From positions 1,612,001 to 1,676,000 of the forward strand of contig NC_007513.1 in the NCBI RefSeq assembly GCF_000012505.1: a stretch of 64,000 bases of DNA. Direction: 5' to 3'. How positions within the stretch are numbered: position 1 is the stretch's first letter; each line of letters starts with the position of its first letter. The stretch is from Synechococcus sp. CC9902. Lineage in GTDB: Bacteria > Cyanobacteriota > Cyanobacteriia > PCC-6307 > Cyanobiaceae. The notes beneath the pieces were generated by a model that saw only the letters and a list, made by a program, of their open reading frames with translations, was not told the origin of the DNA and ran no database searches. This document shows positions 36,930 to 45,642 of the stretch, one piece after another. The translations under genes and the position numbers were made by a program.

Positions 36930-37282
36930 TTCAGCTAGCTATTGAATAAAAATCTAACACGGAGATTGATGCGCTTAGCCGCAGCAAAGAAGTCATACAC
37001 AAGGAGCCAGCACATATCTCCTCTATGGAGTCAGGAGAGACAACAGAACAAATGGTGATGGCAATAAATAGATTTTCAAAAAAGATGCTGCGAATTTAGT
37101 TTTCCTCCAGAATATGCATCGTTTCCAGCATATAAACTTAAAACTATGATCAAAAAGCAAGATCATCTGACGACACATTAACGAATACAAGCATTTCTAC
37201 TTAGCCCCCTTCATCCAAAAGAGCAACATTTTGCAGCCCAGGTTAAGTACCTAGTGCGTTCTTGATCAAAGGGGTGTATGAC
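36930..37282. other. AT-rich intergenic stretch without a supported gene
   Basis: 353 bp upstream of the glycosyltransferase gene. Two tiny frames (29 and 24 codons) were found but neither has a convincing ribosome site or composition. No tRNA, terminator or repeat was identified. It would hold the promoter of the minus-strand glycosyltransferase gene and of the small gene at 37283. Confidence 0.5.
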
Positions 37283-37450
37283 ATGAAAAGTGATCCCGGA
37301 GCAGTGATGAAAGCACTTTTTCAATGGTGGGGCGATGCATTTGCCCATGCAATGGGTGCAGTCGACTTGGATGAAAAGCGTCAAGTACCACCACCGATTG
37401 GTGTTCAGCCTTTTCGCGATATCCCTCTCAAGCATCGCCACCATGACTGA
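37283..37450 (+). CDS. Small hypothetical protein, 55 residues
   Basis: ATG 37283 is preceded by AAAGGGG 9 bp upstream, a good Shine-Dalgarno for this genome. The protein has a hydrophobic/aromatic start (MKALFQWWGDAFAHAMGAV), then a charged and Pro-rich tail (DEKRQVPPPIGVQPFRDIPL) and a His-rich end (KHRHHD). It is soluble or peripheral in character. No family is recognised. Confidence 0.6.
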   Translation: MKSDPGAVMKALFQWWGDAFAHAMGAVDLDEKRQVPPPIGVQPFRDIPLKHRHHD

Positions 37451-37610
37451 GGGTTTAACCCAATAGCGCACCAAAGCGGGTTAGATATGCTGACTAATTT
37501 GAATTGCATATCTTCCCGCGTAAACCAATCATTGGGCGGTTATCCGCGCCCTCAATAACCAAGGCTGAACAGTTGCCGCCCATAGATTTCTTGAAATACT
37601 TTTAAAAAGC

Positions 37611-37844
37611 ATGTCTGACGACAACCAAACCAATCAGGGCTGTGGCGGCAAAAAGAAAGCCATGCTGGCTTATGGGATCGTTCAAATTTCAGCCACAGTT
37701 GTATCGGCCATTTCCCTCGCAGCAATTGCACTAACCCTTTGCCCACTCAAGCAGCAAAGCAGTGCTTTCAATGGATGCGTCACAGAAATGATCGCCCAAG
37801 GCGAGTCGAACGCGCAAGCCGTTCGATACTGCAATGGAGGCTAA
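37611..37844 (+). CDS. Small single-span membrane protein with Cys motif
   Basis: A 77-residue protein: Gly/Lys-rich start with CGGKKK, a helix at about residues 18-43 (LAYGIVQISATVVSAISLAA), then a Cys-containing tail CPLKQQ...C...YCNGG. Three cysteines lie after the helix (residues 44, 56, 74), which could form disulfides if exported. The ending AVRYCNGG feels like a conserved motif, but the family is unknown. Followed by a possible terminator. Confidence 0.7.
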   Translation: MSDDNQTNQGCGGKKKAMLAYGIVQISATVVSAISLAAIALTLCPLKQQSSAFNGCVTEMIAQGESNAQAVRYCNGG

Positions 37845-37876
37845 TTCAAGTTCACAGTAAATTGGCCAAAGAAATG

Positions 37877-37904
37877 GTGTGGGCCATAAAGCCCCCCTTT
37901 TTTT
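37877..37904 (+). terminator. Possible terminator after the small Cys-motif gene
   Basis: A short G/C stem (GGGC with GCCC, loop CATAAA) is followed by CC and a run of seven T. The stem is weak, so confidence is moderate. The remaining 109 bp before convergent yajQ shows nothing. Confidence 0.45.
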
Positions 37905-38013
37905 ATATCAATTAAACAATGTCAAAGTTAATTTCTCAGACTGAAGATGAAGACACACCGTAAAGACTGATCAATCAACTTTCAGCTCTTCCAATAAAAT
38001 TTTTGACAAAGAA

Positions 38014-38511
38014 TTAGCGATAATTTTCAAACTGCAACGGCACATCCAATTCATCTTCTTTGCTCTTCACTAATTGAATTGCTGCCTGAAGATCATCCTT
38101 ACTTTTCCCTGTGATTCGAACACTCTCACCCTGAATCGCAACAGTTACTTTTTTGAGTTCATCTCTCACGATTTTACTTAATTTCTTAGCGATTTCTTGG
38201 CTCAGTCCCTTCCGCAGCTTCACCACCTGCTGAATGCGGTTTCCTCCAACCGACTCCGGTGTCTGAAAATCAAAAATTTTCAACGAAAGATTCCGTTTCG
38301 TCGCTTTCGCGCGCAACACATCTTCAACGGCCTGGAGCGTCATGTCACTGGCTGTCGTAATCACCATCTCGGTTTCCTCCAGCACAATCTCGGTTTTGGA
38401 ATCCTTCAAGTCGTAGCGGGTAGAAACGTCCCGACGCACCTGATCAAGGGTGTTCACCAGCTCCTGTCGGTCGAAATCAGAAACGACATCGAAAGAGGAA
38501 GTACTGGCCAT
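38014..38511 (-). CDS. YajQ-family nucleotide-binding protein (UPF0234)
   Basis: A 165-residue protein of two ferredoxin-like domains. Opening ASTSSFDVVSDFDRQELVNTLDQ, then RYDLKDSKTEIVLEE, and the C-terminal VRITGKSKDDLQAAIQLVKSKEDELDVPLQFENYR are all family hallmarks. Some members bind cyclic di-GMP and affect transcription or virulence in other bacteria; the role here is unknown. ATG 38511. Divergent from the MAPEG gene. Confidence 0.93.
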   Translation of the reverse strand: MASTSSFDVVSDFDRQELVNTLDQVRRDVSTRYDLKDSKTEIVLEETEMVITTASDMTLQAVEDVLRAKATKRNLSLKIFDFQTPESVGGNRIQQVVKLRKGLSQEIAKKLSKIVRDELKKVTVAIQGESVRITGKSKDDLQAAIQLVKSKEDELDVPLQFENYR

Positions 38512-38567
38512 AGCGCACGGTCACTGCTGATCACAGCTTAGAAAAGGCCAGGAACTGAGCCCACACC

Positions 38568-39020
38568 ATGTCGCTGCTGCAACTTTTCACAGCTACGAAC
38601 GCAACGCCCTATGCCTGGTCTTTGGTGTTGGCAGGTGGGAGCGTGATCGCCAGCATCATTCCTCTGGGCGCAGCTCGTTCAGCATCCAATTTCGAAATGA
38701 AAGACATGGCCGCACCACGCGCCATGTTCGATCGCTTCCCAGCTTGGGGGAAGCGGGCCAGTTGGGCTCATCAGAACAGCTTCGAAGCCTTCACCCTCCA
38801 CGCTCCCGCCGCCTTACTGGCTTTGATTGCCGTTGAGCACTCGGGTCCACTGCCAGCGGCGGCTGTCGTAGCAGCGTTTGCCCATCCAGCATTTCGATTT
38901 GCCTACATCGCAGCCTATGTGGGCAATGTGCCCCCCGCTCGCGGGCTTTGTTGGGCCAGCGGCCTCCTATGCAGTGGAATCCTCTACAGCGAAGGGCTTA
39001 AGGCTTTTTTGGGCAGCTAA
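38568..39020 (+). CDS. MAPEG-family membrane protein
   Basis: A 150-residue integral membrane protein with four helices. The MAPEG pattern is seen in ASWAHQNSFEAFTLHAPAALLAL (glutathione-binding-like region, ~60-90) and FRFAYIAAYVGNVPPARGLCWASG near the C-terminus. Relatives handle glutathione or eicosanoids in eukaryotes; the bacterial role is unknown. It abuts the minus-strand DprA-like gene (0 bp gap). Confidence 0.88.
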   Translation: MSLLQLFTATNATPYAWSLVLAGGSVIASIIPLGAARSASNFEMKDMAAPRAMFDRFPAWGKRASWAHQNSFEAFTLHAPAALLALIAVEHSGPLPAAAVVAAFAHPAFRFAYIAAYVGNVPPARGLCWASGLLCSGILYSEGLKAFLGS

Positions 39021-39539
39021 TCAATCGAAGTACAGCAAGCTGACCACCTTGCCCATATCTTCCGCTGTTCGCGCACTCGCCAACAACGTTTCACTGTCAT
39101 GAAATGCCAAGCAAATCAGCTGATCACATCGGCTAATAATTTCTTGGTTGCAAAGACTGCTGGCCATCGGAAGGGGCAGTTCATCCTGTTCGGGCTTTTC
39201 AACCAGGTGTAAAACCCGTTCGAGCAGGTCTCGAATTTCAACAGCTTGACGATCCAAGCTCTGGGGCAACAGCACCGTGAGCTGGGACGGATCGACCTCC
39301 AACACCCCGCGGATGACAGCTGCGTTCACCCCCTGGGAGCCAGATGTAATCAGCGAATGGCCCTCCTGAACGAGAGAGCGGGCGACAAGCTCAACCAAAT
39401 GAATCGCAACCACCGGCACATGTCTGCTGCCGAGGATGGCGATTCGCCGCTTTCCTTTGTCCTGTAACAGCGCTAGTTCTTGCGCCAGCGTGTCGACCCG
39501 ATCAAGGGACGGCAGATCCAATGACTGACCCAACGACAT
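39021..39539 (-). CDS. DprA/Rossmann-like nucleotide-binding protein
   Basis: A 172-residue protein from ATG 39539. The central fold RRIAILGSRHVPVVAIHLVELVARSLVQEGHSLITSGSQGVNAAVIRG matches the DprA Rossmann-like core, with GSR and TSGSQGVN equivalent to the DprA GSR and GGAxGID loops. The winged-helix domain of DprA is missing. It could be a short DprA-like or LOG-like protein. No enzyme claim is made. It is 30 bp downstream of the DRTGG-domain gene on the same strand. Confidence 0.72.
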   Translation of the reverse strand: MSLGQSLDLPSLDRVDTLAQELALLQDKGKRRIAILGSRHVPVVAIHLVELVARSLVQEGHSLITSGSQGVNAAVIRGVLEVDPSQLTVLLPQSLDRQAVEIRDLLERVLHLVEKPEQDELPLPMASSLCNQEIISRCDQLICLAFHDSETLLASARTAEDMGKVVSLLYFD

Positions 39540-39569
39540 CCCGCCGATATCACTGGAAGCTAGCAACCA

Positions 39570-40667
39570 TTAGACGTTCTGGACTTTCAAGTTCAGAGCA
39601 GCGAACAGTCGGTCGAGATGGCAGTGCTCTTCCACAAGTCGAAAGGCGTAGGTGGCCTTCACTGCTTCGTGCAAGCGCACATGGCCAAAGGCCTGCTCAA
39701 TCACTTCAACCGTGGCCAAGGTGTCGTGCTCAACCTTTAAAAGTGGAACATCCAGTTCTTCCGCACGACTAATCAACTGGGGCAAGGGCTCTCCCGCGCC
39801 CGTCAAGATCAAACATTGTGTTGACGCCTCCAAAGCCGCCAACTGAATATCCGTCCGATCGGCACCGGTGACCACCGCCATATTTCGACGTCGACGGAAG
39901 AACTCCATTGCAGAGTTCACGTTCATCGCGCCAATGCTCAGGGTTTCAACCAAAAGCTCTTGGCGGTCCTGGCAACAAATCACCCGTGCCTCCAAACGCC
40001 GCACCAGCTCTCCCACCGTGACGCTGCGCAACAGCGGTGACCTCGGCATCACGCCAAACACCGTGAGGCCAAGATTCTCAAGCGTGGGAACAACTTGGCG
40101 TTCCAAGCTATCGACCTCTTCAGGCGTCACAGCATTCAGAACAACACCGACAAGGTGATCTCCAAGGGACTGTTTCGCAGCGAGGAGGGGCTCCACGCTG
40201 CGGCTGTCTTGCCACAAATGCACCAGCACAACCTTGGCTTCCAGCCCCTCGGCAAGTTGCGGAAGACTCAAGCCATACAGAAGGCCTTCGTTCAAGCTTC
40301 CGGCACCCTCTAGGAGGGTCAGTCCATCGTGATCATTCACCTGCTGCCGAAGTTGGTCAAACCCCTCTCCGGCGTCCAACTGCCCAAGTCCCAGACGACT
40401 CGTCGCCGTTGTCGGGGACAACAGATGCAGAGACGACATCAAACGATCAGCCTCAAATCCGAGGGTCTCGCCAACAAACCGCACATCGTCATCAATGAGC
40501 GGTTGCGGCAACGGCCCTTGATTGGGATCCCAGTCCAAGCTGGTGGCAAGGGGCTTACCGAATTGAATCGAATGACCGGACTGATTGAGCTGCTGAGCAA
40601 TACCCAAAACAAGAGCGGACTTTCCGCTGAACGGTTCGCATGATCCGATCAGCAAAGTCGTTCCCAT
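39570..40667 (-). CDS. BioD-like P-loop plus DRTGG-domain protein (Pta N-terminal type)
   Basis: A 365-residue protein from ATG 40667. Residues 1-200 form a BioD/CobQ-like P-loop fold, with IGSCEPFSGKSALVLGIAQQL as the Walker A. Residues about 205-320 hold a DRTGG domain (VGELVRRLEARVICCQDRQELLVETLSIGAMNVNSAM), the arrangement seen at the N-terminus of long phosphotransacetylases. The catalytic acyltransferase is absent. This fits a stand-alone regulatory protein of unknown target. Confidence 0.8.
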   Translation of the reverse strand: MGTTLLIGSCEPFSGKSALVLGIAQQLNQSGHSIQFGKPLATSLDWDPNQGPLPQPLIDDDVRFVGETLGFEADRLMSSLHLLSPTTATSRLGLGQLDAGEGFDQLRQQVNDHDGLTLLEGAGSLNEGLLYGLSLPQLAEGLEAKVVLVHLWQDSRSVEPLLAAKQSLGDHLVGVVLNAVTPEEVDSLERQVVPTLENLGLTVFGVMPRSPLLRSVTVGELVRRLEARVICCQDRQELLVETLSIGAMNVNSAMEFFRRRRNMAVVTGADRTDIQLAALEASTQCLILTGAGEPLPQLISRAEELDVPLLKVEHDTLATVEVIEQAFGHVRLHEAVKATYAFRLVEEHCHLDRLFAALNLKVQNV

Positions 40668-40693
40668 GAACCGCACTTCAGTCGTCGATGAAT

Positions 40694-41125
40694 CTAGGCG
40701 TCTGCAACCTCATCGTTCTGCTCCACAAGCACCCAAGACCAAAAAGCATCTGGAAGATCAGGTTTTGTGCCAACGAATGCTGAACAATCCATAAGCCAAG
40801 ACACCAATTGATGCGTCGGAAGACTGAACTGTCGAGAAGCATCCTGTTGCGTCGGAAAAAAGATCTGGCACTGGATCACATCCAACGGTGCCCGTTCATC
40901 GCTCCAGCTAAGAACAAATTCATGGCCATCAGCCCCTGCCACAGGCCTGCACCCATCGAGGCGTCGACCTTGCAGGAGCTTCAACGCATCCCGTAACGCG
41001 TCTGAGCGGGCCAATCCTCCGCAATAGGGCGCAAAAAGCACCTGTAAGGCGTCGTCAGACAAGACGCAACGGGCCCGTGAATCCACTTCAAGGATGCCGC
41101 AAGCTGGAGGAATGGACCAGCTCAA
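40694..41125 (-). CDS. Conserved hypothetical protein
   Basis: A 143-residue soluble frame with TTG start; an alternative GTG at 41086 would avoid overlapping the divergent SDR gene by 14 bp. Conserved-looking stretches include RCVLSDDALQVLFAPYCGGLARS and SLPTHQLVSWLMDCSAFVG. No family recognised. It may be transcribed with the two genes to its left. Confidence 0.6.
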   Translation of the reverse strand: MSWSIPPACGILEVDSRARCVLSDDALQVLFAPYCGGLARSDALRDALKLLQGRRLDGCRPVAGADGHEFVLSWSDERAPLDVIQCQIFFPTQQDASRQFSLPTHQLVSWLMDCSAFVGTKPDLPDAFWSWVLVEQNDEVADA

Positions 41126-41843
41126 ACCGACGACGTATCAAAACCGCTGCATCGGCATTACCGGTGCCAGCGGCACCCTCGGCGGTGCCCTGACACGCTC
41201 TTTTCGTGCCCGTGGTGCTGAAGTTATTGGCCTGACCCATAGCTCACCACCCCAGATCAAAGACGACGAGGGGCCCCACCGATGGATCTCCTGGCAATGT
41301 GGCGACGAGAGCGCCCTTGATGGTGACTTGGCACAGCTCGATGTTCTTGTGCTGAATCACGGCATCAATCCAAAAGGCGGTCAGAGCCTTGAAGACGTGA
41401 ACCGAGCGTTAGAGATCAATGCACTGAGCAGTTGGCGCCTCTTGCAGCGCTACGAGGAGATCAGTCGCTGCAAGGCCCGAGACACGCCGATGGAGATTTG
41501 GATCAACACATCAGAAGCAGAAATCCAACCTGCAGTGAGTCCTGTTTATGAGATCTCCAAACGTTTATTGGGCGAATTGGTGAGCTTGCGGGGAGCCACG
41601 CGGCCTGCGGCCGAACGCCAACGATTGGTGATCCGAAAACTGGTCTTAGGTCCATTCCGATCGGATCTCAACCCAATCGGAATCATGAATGCCAATTGGG
41701 TGGCCAATCAGGTTCTCAACCAAGCCAGCTGGGGGCTGAGACTGATCATCGTGACGCCGAATCCCTTGACCTATCTCCTAATGCCCATCACCGAGCTGGG
41801 GAGGCGGATTTACAGCCAACTCCTCAATCGCCGCGATCGGTAA
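41112..41843 (+). CDS. Short-chain dehydrogenase/reductase-like protein
   Basis: A 243-residue NAD(P)-binding protein. N-terminal dinucleotide loop [21 protein letters not shown]; the mid-section [11 protein letters not shown] is the NAG(G)-like strand; the catalytic tyrosine-lysine appears as Y-EISK in [15 protein letters not shown]. Start ATG 41112 is preceded by a good GGAGG. The C-terminal section has two hydrophobic stretches ([22 protein letters not shown]), possibly membrane associating. Substrate unknown. Overlaps map by 20 bp at the 3' end. Confidence 0.8.
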   Translation: MDQLKPTTYQNRCIGITGASGTLGGALTRSFRARGAEVIGLTHSSPPQIKDDEGPHRWISWQCGDESALDGDLAQLDVLVLNHGINPKGGQSLEDVNRALEINALSSWRLLQRYEEISRCKARDTPMEIWINTSEAEIQPAVSPVYEISKRLLGELVSLRGATRPAAERQRLVIRKLVLGPFRSDLNPIGIMNANWVANQVLNQASWGLRLIIVTPNPLTYLLMPITELGRRIYSQLLNRRDR

Positions 41844-42669
41844 GGATTTCGCAACCATCACTGGTAACCAAAACAGTGTGTTCCCACTGCGCGGAGAGTG
41901 CACCGTCCCGCGTGACCACGGTCCAACGGTCCCGCAACGTCCGGCAGCCTTTGCTCCCCGCATTCAGGATCGGTTCAATCGCCAAGGTCATCCCGGGGCG
42001 AAGCGTCACATTGGGCAACTCGTCAGTACGAAAATTGAACACTGACGGTTCTTCATGGAGATTGCGACCGACGCCATGACCGGTGTAATCCTCAACGACA
42101 CTGAAACCATTGGCTTTGACGTGGTCTTCGACGGCTCCTGCGATGTCGAGGAGAGTATTGCCTGCTTTCACCTGTCCGATGCCAGCCATCAGCGACTCGC
42201 GAGCAACACGACTCAAGGTTTGGGCTTCCTTCGATACATCGCCGACACAAACGGTGATGCAACTATCCCCGTGATACCCCTCGAAATAGGCACCGGTATC
42301 CACTTTGAGGAGATCGCCTCGGTGAATCACACGCTTCGAACTGGGGATGCCATGGACAACCTCGTTGTTAATACTGGCGCAGATGCTTGCTGGAAAGCCG
42401 TGATAACCCTTGAAGCTGGGGGTCGCTCCCATTTCGCGGATGCGGCGTTCAGCAAATGCATCAAGGTCTCCGGTGGTTTGCCCTGGCTCCACCATGGCCA
42501 TCACCTCTCGGAGCACAGTGGCCACGATTTTGCTGGCCTGGCGCATGATCTTGACTTCGCGGGCAGACTTGATTTCAACCCCGCGACGTTTCTGAATTCG
42601 TGGTCCGGTCGCAGTGGTTTGTCCCTGAGCTGCCTGAGTCGTGGCCAGCAGATCGGCGAAAAGATTCAT
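41824..42669 (-). CDS. map: Methionine aminopeptidase
   Basis: Removes initiator Met from nascent proteins; 281 residues from ATG 42669 (TTG 42681 is a weaker choice). Metal and substrate residues lie in [22 protein letters not shown] (two Asp and nearby His), [17 protein letters not shown] (His), [10 protein letters not shown] (Glu) and [21 protein letters not shown] (Glu). The type I length plus a 35-residue N-terminal extension is seen. Convergent with the SDR gene. Confidence 0.94.
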   Translation of the reverse strand: MNLFADLLATTQAAQGQTTATGPRIQKRRGVEIKSAREVKIMRQASKIVATVLREVMAMVEPGQTTGDLDAFAERRIREMGATPSFKGYHGFPASICASINNEVVHGIPSSKRVIHRGDLLKVDTGAYFEGYHGDSCITVCVGDVSKEAQTLSRVARESLMAGIGQVKAGNTLLDIAGAVEDHVKANGFSVVEDYTGHGVGRNLHEEPSVFNFRTDELPNVTLRPGMTLAIEPILNAGSKGCRTLRDRWTVVTRDGALSAQWEHTVLVTSDGCEILTDRGD

Positions 42670-42722
42670 TTGTCTGCTCAATATCCGTCACGCTATCAAC
42701 GGCTTGCGGTTGGGTGTAGGTC

Positions 42723-43007
42723 ATGACGTTGCTTGTGCGCGTGCGCGAACTCCACCAACGCATCGCTCCGTTTGTCCTATTGCCGTTATTCGTCACTGTT
42801 TGCTCTGGCGTTGGCTACCGCCTAGCCCGCGACTGGTTTGGAGCCAGTCGAGAACAGGTGCACTGGTTAATGACCCTGCATGAAGGGGAGTGGTTGGGAC
42901 CAACCCTCGAACCCGTGGTGGTGCTGATGAATGCCGTCGGCCTGCTTTGGATGCTGATCACCGGCCTCGCACTTTTGATCGAGCGTTGGCGACGACAGGT
43001 ACACTGA
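42723..43007 (+). CDS. Small PepSY-associated-type membrane protein
   Basis: A 94-residue protein with two helices (about 14-32 and 66-86). The segment CSGVGYRLARDWFGASREQVHWLMTLHEGEW resembles the extracytoplasmic PepSY TM fragment, with the pattern HxxLMTxHEGEW. Likely cytoplasmic membrane; role not known. Divergent from map (54 bp) and 27 bp upstream of rplS in the same direction. Confidence 0.75.
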   Translation: MTLLVRVRELHQRIAPFVLLPLFVTVCSGVGYRLARDWFGASREQVHWLMTLHEGEWLGPTLEPVVVLMNAVGLLWMLITGLALLIERWRRQVH

Positions 43008-43034
43008 TTCTTTGGCGATATACGCGGAGCTGGG

Positions 43035-43487
43035 ATGGCGGCCGACCAGAAGGACACCACGGTGACCGAAGAGAGCACTCAACAAGAAACCGTGGCGACC
43101 AAGGCAAAGCCTGCGGCAGCTTCGAAGAAGCTTTGTGCTGAAGAGCTCATACGCGAGTTTGAGAGCGCTCAGCAGAAAACTGATCTCCCAGAGATTTATG
43201 TCGGAGACACAGTTCGTGTCGGCGTCAGGATCAGTGAAGGGAACCGGGAGCGCGTCCAGCCCTACGAAGGGGTCGTGATTTCCAAACGCCACGGTGGAAT
43301 GAATCAAACGATCACCGTTCGTCGCATTTTCCAAGGCATCGGCGTTGAACGGGTGTTTATGGTCCACAGCCCGCAAGTTGCCAACATCAAGGTTGAACGG
43401 CGCGGTAAAGTACGAAGGGCGAAGCTTTTTTATCTGCGGGAACGGGTGGGCAAGGCCACCCGCGTGAAGCAGCGCTTCGATCGCTGA
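43035..43487 (+). CDS. rplS: 50S ribosomal protein L19
   Basis: Large-subunit protein at the 30S-50S interface. The L19 core starts near residue 45 with [25 protein letters not shown] and continues [33 protein letters not shown] and [19 protein letters not shown]. The first 40 residues are an Ala/Lys/Thr-rich extension (150 residues in total against 115 for the usual bacterial protein). ATG 43035. Followed by a perfect hairpin and the tRNA-Trp gene. Confidence 0.97.
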   Translation: MAADQKDTTVTEESTQQETVATKAKPAAASKKLCAEELIREFESAQQKTDLPEIYVGDTVRVGVRISEGNRERVQPYEGVVISKRHGGMNQTITVRRIFQGIGVERVFMVHSPQVANIKVERRGKVRRAKLFYLRERVGKATRVKQRFDR

Positions 43488-43512
43488 GGTTTCGACCTCG
43501 TTCAATCCAGTC

Positions 43513-43530
43513 GCCAACATCAATGTTGGC
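43513..43530 (+). terminator. 8-bp perfect hairpin between rplS and tRNA-Trp
   Basis: GCCAACAT-CA-ATGTTGGC is an exact inverted repeat with a 2-nt loop 25 bp after the rplS stop. No T run follows, so it may be a processing or stability element rather than a Rho-independent terminator. Confidence 0.5.
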
Positions 43531-43548
43531 TGAGGGGTTCATCGCCTT

Positions 43549-43621
43549 GCGCCGTTAGTTCAGTTGGTAGAACGCAGGTCTCCAAAACCTGATGTCGGGG
43601 GTTCAAGTCCTCCACGGCGCG
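43549..43621 (+). tRNA. trnW: tRNA-Trp (anticodon CCA)
   Basis: Acceptor GCGCCGT (43549-43555) pairs fully with ACGGCGC (43614-43620), with discriminator G. The anticodon stem CAGGT/ACCTG encloses loop CTCCAAA with CCA at 43582-43584, and the T loop is TTCAAGT. The 3' CCA is not encoded. It precedes PSHCP. Confidence 0.97.
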
Positions 43622-43657
43622 TCCGATGACCCCTCGTGCAGTTTCTTGAGTCTCAGC

Positions 43658-43846
43658 ATGGAGTTGGATCTTCAACCTGGTGATGTTGTGAAGGTGTTGG
43701 AGTCAGCCGCTCTTGGTTGGGTCCGCGCCCGCGTCATCCGCGTCAAATCTGGTGGCCGTGTGGTCGTGCAAAGCGACCAAGGTCGTGAATTCACCGCCCG
43801 CGGCAACCAGGTTCGTCTAATTGAGCCCGCTGGATTCCGTCCCTGA
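43658..43846 (+). CDS. Picocyanobacterial hyper-conserved protein (PSHCP), Tudor-like RNA-binding
   Basis: A 62-residue protein from ATG 43658. The pattern GDVVKVLESAALGWVRARVIRV and RVVVQSDQGREFTARGNQVRLIEP gives a five-strand small barrel, in keeping with the Tudor-like fold reported for PSHCP. From memory, that protein is nearly invariant across Prochlorococcus and marine Synechococcus and binds RNA, possibly tRNA. Length and tRNA/gltX context match. It lies 36 bp after tRNA-Trp and is followed by a terminator, tRNA-Asp and gltX. Confidence 0.85.
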   Translation: MELDLQPGDVVKVLESAALGWVRARVIRVKSGGRVVVQSDQGREFTARGNQVRLIEPAGFRP

Positions 43847-43893
43847 CGACGTCCAATTGACTTGAGCATTGTGTCGTCCTGACACTGTCCAAC

Positions 43894-43925
43894 ACCCCGA
43901 TGGTTTTTCCATTGGGGTATTTCTG
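43894..43925 (+). terminator. Terminator after PSHCP
   Basis: ACCCCGATGG pairs with CCATTGGGGT over a five-T loop (10 bp including one G-T pair). A short T-rich stretch (ATTTCT) follows. It lies 47 bp after the PSHCP stop. The remaining 187 bp before tRNA-Asp show nothing else. Confidence 0.65.
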
Positions 43926-44112
43926 TTGGGATCGATCGCGAGTGAGGGAGTTTGTCGCTCCACCTCTCTTGAGACCCTTCAAGCTGAATTCAGCACAACC
44001 TCTCCTATCGAGTTGTTGACGGAGGGCAGGGCGGCAGTTGATACTGGCTTTGTCGCCACGCGACACAGGCCAGGTTCCTTCAAGCGCGTCTTGAACGAAT
44101 CAAATCAAGCCT

Positions 44113-44186
44113 GGGACCGTAGTTCAATCGGTTAGAGCACCGCCCTGTCACGGCGGAAGTTGCGGGTTCGAATCCCGTCGGTCCCG
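44113..44186 (+). tRNA. trnD: tRNA-Asp (anticodon GTC)
   Basis: Acceptor GGGACCG pairs with CGGTCCC; the anticodon stem CCGCC/GGCGG encloses CTGTCAC with GTC at 44147-44149; discriminator G73 is an Asp identity element. The 3' CCA is not encoded. It precedes gltX by 22 bp. Confidence 0.97.
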
Positions 44187-44208
44187 TTTTTAATTTCTCG
44201 ATGCGGCA

Positions 44209-45642
44209 ATGGTGCGCGTTCGTCTGGCCCCCAGCCCAACGGGCACGTTGCACATCGGCACAGCACGAACTGCTGTTTTCAATTGGCTTTATGCCAAAAG
44301 CCAAAACGGAGACTTTTTGCTCCGCATCGAAGACACCGATAAGGAACGATCCAAACCGGAATTCACCCAAAACATTCTTGAAGGCCTCCAATGGCTAGGA
44401 ATCGACTGGGCTGAAGACCCAGTAATTCAAAGCGAACGGGTCGCGCAACATCGCGATGCCATTCGGGCACTGCTCGAGAAAGGTCTGGCCTATCGCTGTT
44501 ACGCCAACGAATCTGAGCTGGCGACCATGCGTGATGCACAAAAGGCATCCAACCAGCCTCCTCGTTACGACAACCGTCACCGAAATCTCACCAAAGAGCA
44601 GGAGACCGCATACCAAGCCGAAGGTCGGGATGCTGTGATCCGGTTTCGCATCGATGACGATGCAGATATTCACTGGAATGACCTGGTGCGCGGAACGATG
44701 CGTTGGCGGGGTGGTGATCTTGGTGGCGACATGGTGGTCGCCAGACGCGCTCCTGCCGATCAGATCGGTGACCCCCTTTACAACCTTGTGGTTGTGGTGG
44801 ACGACGCCGCTATGGAGATCACCCATGTGATTCGTGGTGAAGACCACATTGCCAACACTGCGAAGCAGCTTCTGCTGTATGAGGCCCTTGGCCTGCCGTC
44901 GCCAACCTTTGCCCATGCACCACTGATCCTCAATGCAGATGGCAAGAAGCTGTCAAAACGTGATGGCGTCACGTCCATCAACGAGTTCCGCTCAATGGGA
45001 TATACAGCCGAGGCGATTGCGAACTACATGACCTTGCTGGGCTGGTCGGTACCTGAGGGAATGGAGGAGCGCTTCACGCTGAGGGAGGCGGCCGATCAAT
45101 TCAGCTTTGATCGAGTGAACAAAGCCGGTGCACGATTTGACTGGGACAAGCTGAATTGGTTGAACGCCCAAGTGCTCCATAGCTGGAGCTCGGCTCAACT
45201 CCTAGACGTGCTTCGTCCTCTTTGGCTCAAGAACGGCTGGACTATCCCCAATGACAACGGCTGGGCACTGGAGCTTTGTGAATTGCTTGGCCCATCTCTG
45301 ACGCTGCTGAACGACGGCCTCGACCAAGCTGCGCCATTTTTTGAATGTCCAGATCTGGAGGACGACGGGCTCAAGCAGCTTCAGAGTGAAGGAGCGAAGG
45401 CCGCCATTAGTCATCTGATCGATGCGCTCCAAGCGGAGCGATGGATGGGAACTGATTTCGACCAGGCCCAAACACTGCTCGGCGATGCGGCGAAAGCTGC
45501 TGGGGTAAAAAAAGGCGTGATGATGAAATCGCTGCGCGCAGCACTTCTCGGTCGTTTGCAGGGCCCTGACCTTCTCACCACTTGGTCGCTACTGGCAAAA
45601 AACAGCGACGACTTACCCCGCCTTCAGCGCTGCCTCAGCTGA
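44209..45642 (+). CDS. gltX: Glutamate--tRNA ligase
   Basis: Class I aminoacyl-tRNA synthetase, 477 residues from ATG 44209, charging tRNA-Glu; in cyanobacteria the product also feeds tetrapyrrole synthesis. The HIGH motif is in [16 protein letters not shown] and the KMSKS-type loop is KKLSKRDG near residue 245. Other marks: [34 protein letters not shown]. It is preceded by tRNA-Asp and PSHCP. The 3' end overlaps the convergent antiporter by 30 bp. Confidence 0.97.
   Translation: MVRVRLAPSPTGTLHIGTARTAVFNWLYAKSQNGDFLLRIEDTDKERSKPEFTQNILEGLQWLGIDWAEDPVIQSERVAQHRDAIRALLEKGLAYRCYANESELATMRDAQKASNQPPRYDNRHRNLTKEQETAYQAEGRDAVIRFRIDDDADIHWNDLVRGTMRWRGGDLGGDMVVARRAPADQIGDPLYNLVVVVDDAAMEITHVIRGEDHIANTAKQLLLYEALGLPSPTFAHAPLILNADGKKLSKRDGVTSINEFRSMGYTAEAIANYMTLLGWSVPEGMEERFTLREAADQFSFDRVNKAGARFDWDKLNWLNAQVLHSWSSAQLLDVLRPLWLKNGWTIPNDNGWALELCELLGPSLTLLNDGLDQAAPFFECPDLEDDGLKQLQSEGAKAAISHLIDALQAERWMGTDFDQAQTLLGDAAKAAGVKKGVMMKSLRAALLGRLQGPDLLTTWSLLAKNSDDLPRLQRCLS

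Noticed and set aside
43869-44135. 88-codon frame running from after PSHCP into tRNA-Asp
   Set aside because: It runs through a terminator and into a tRNA gene, so it is not a credible gene.
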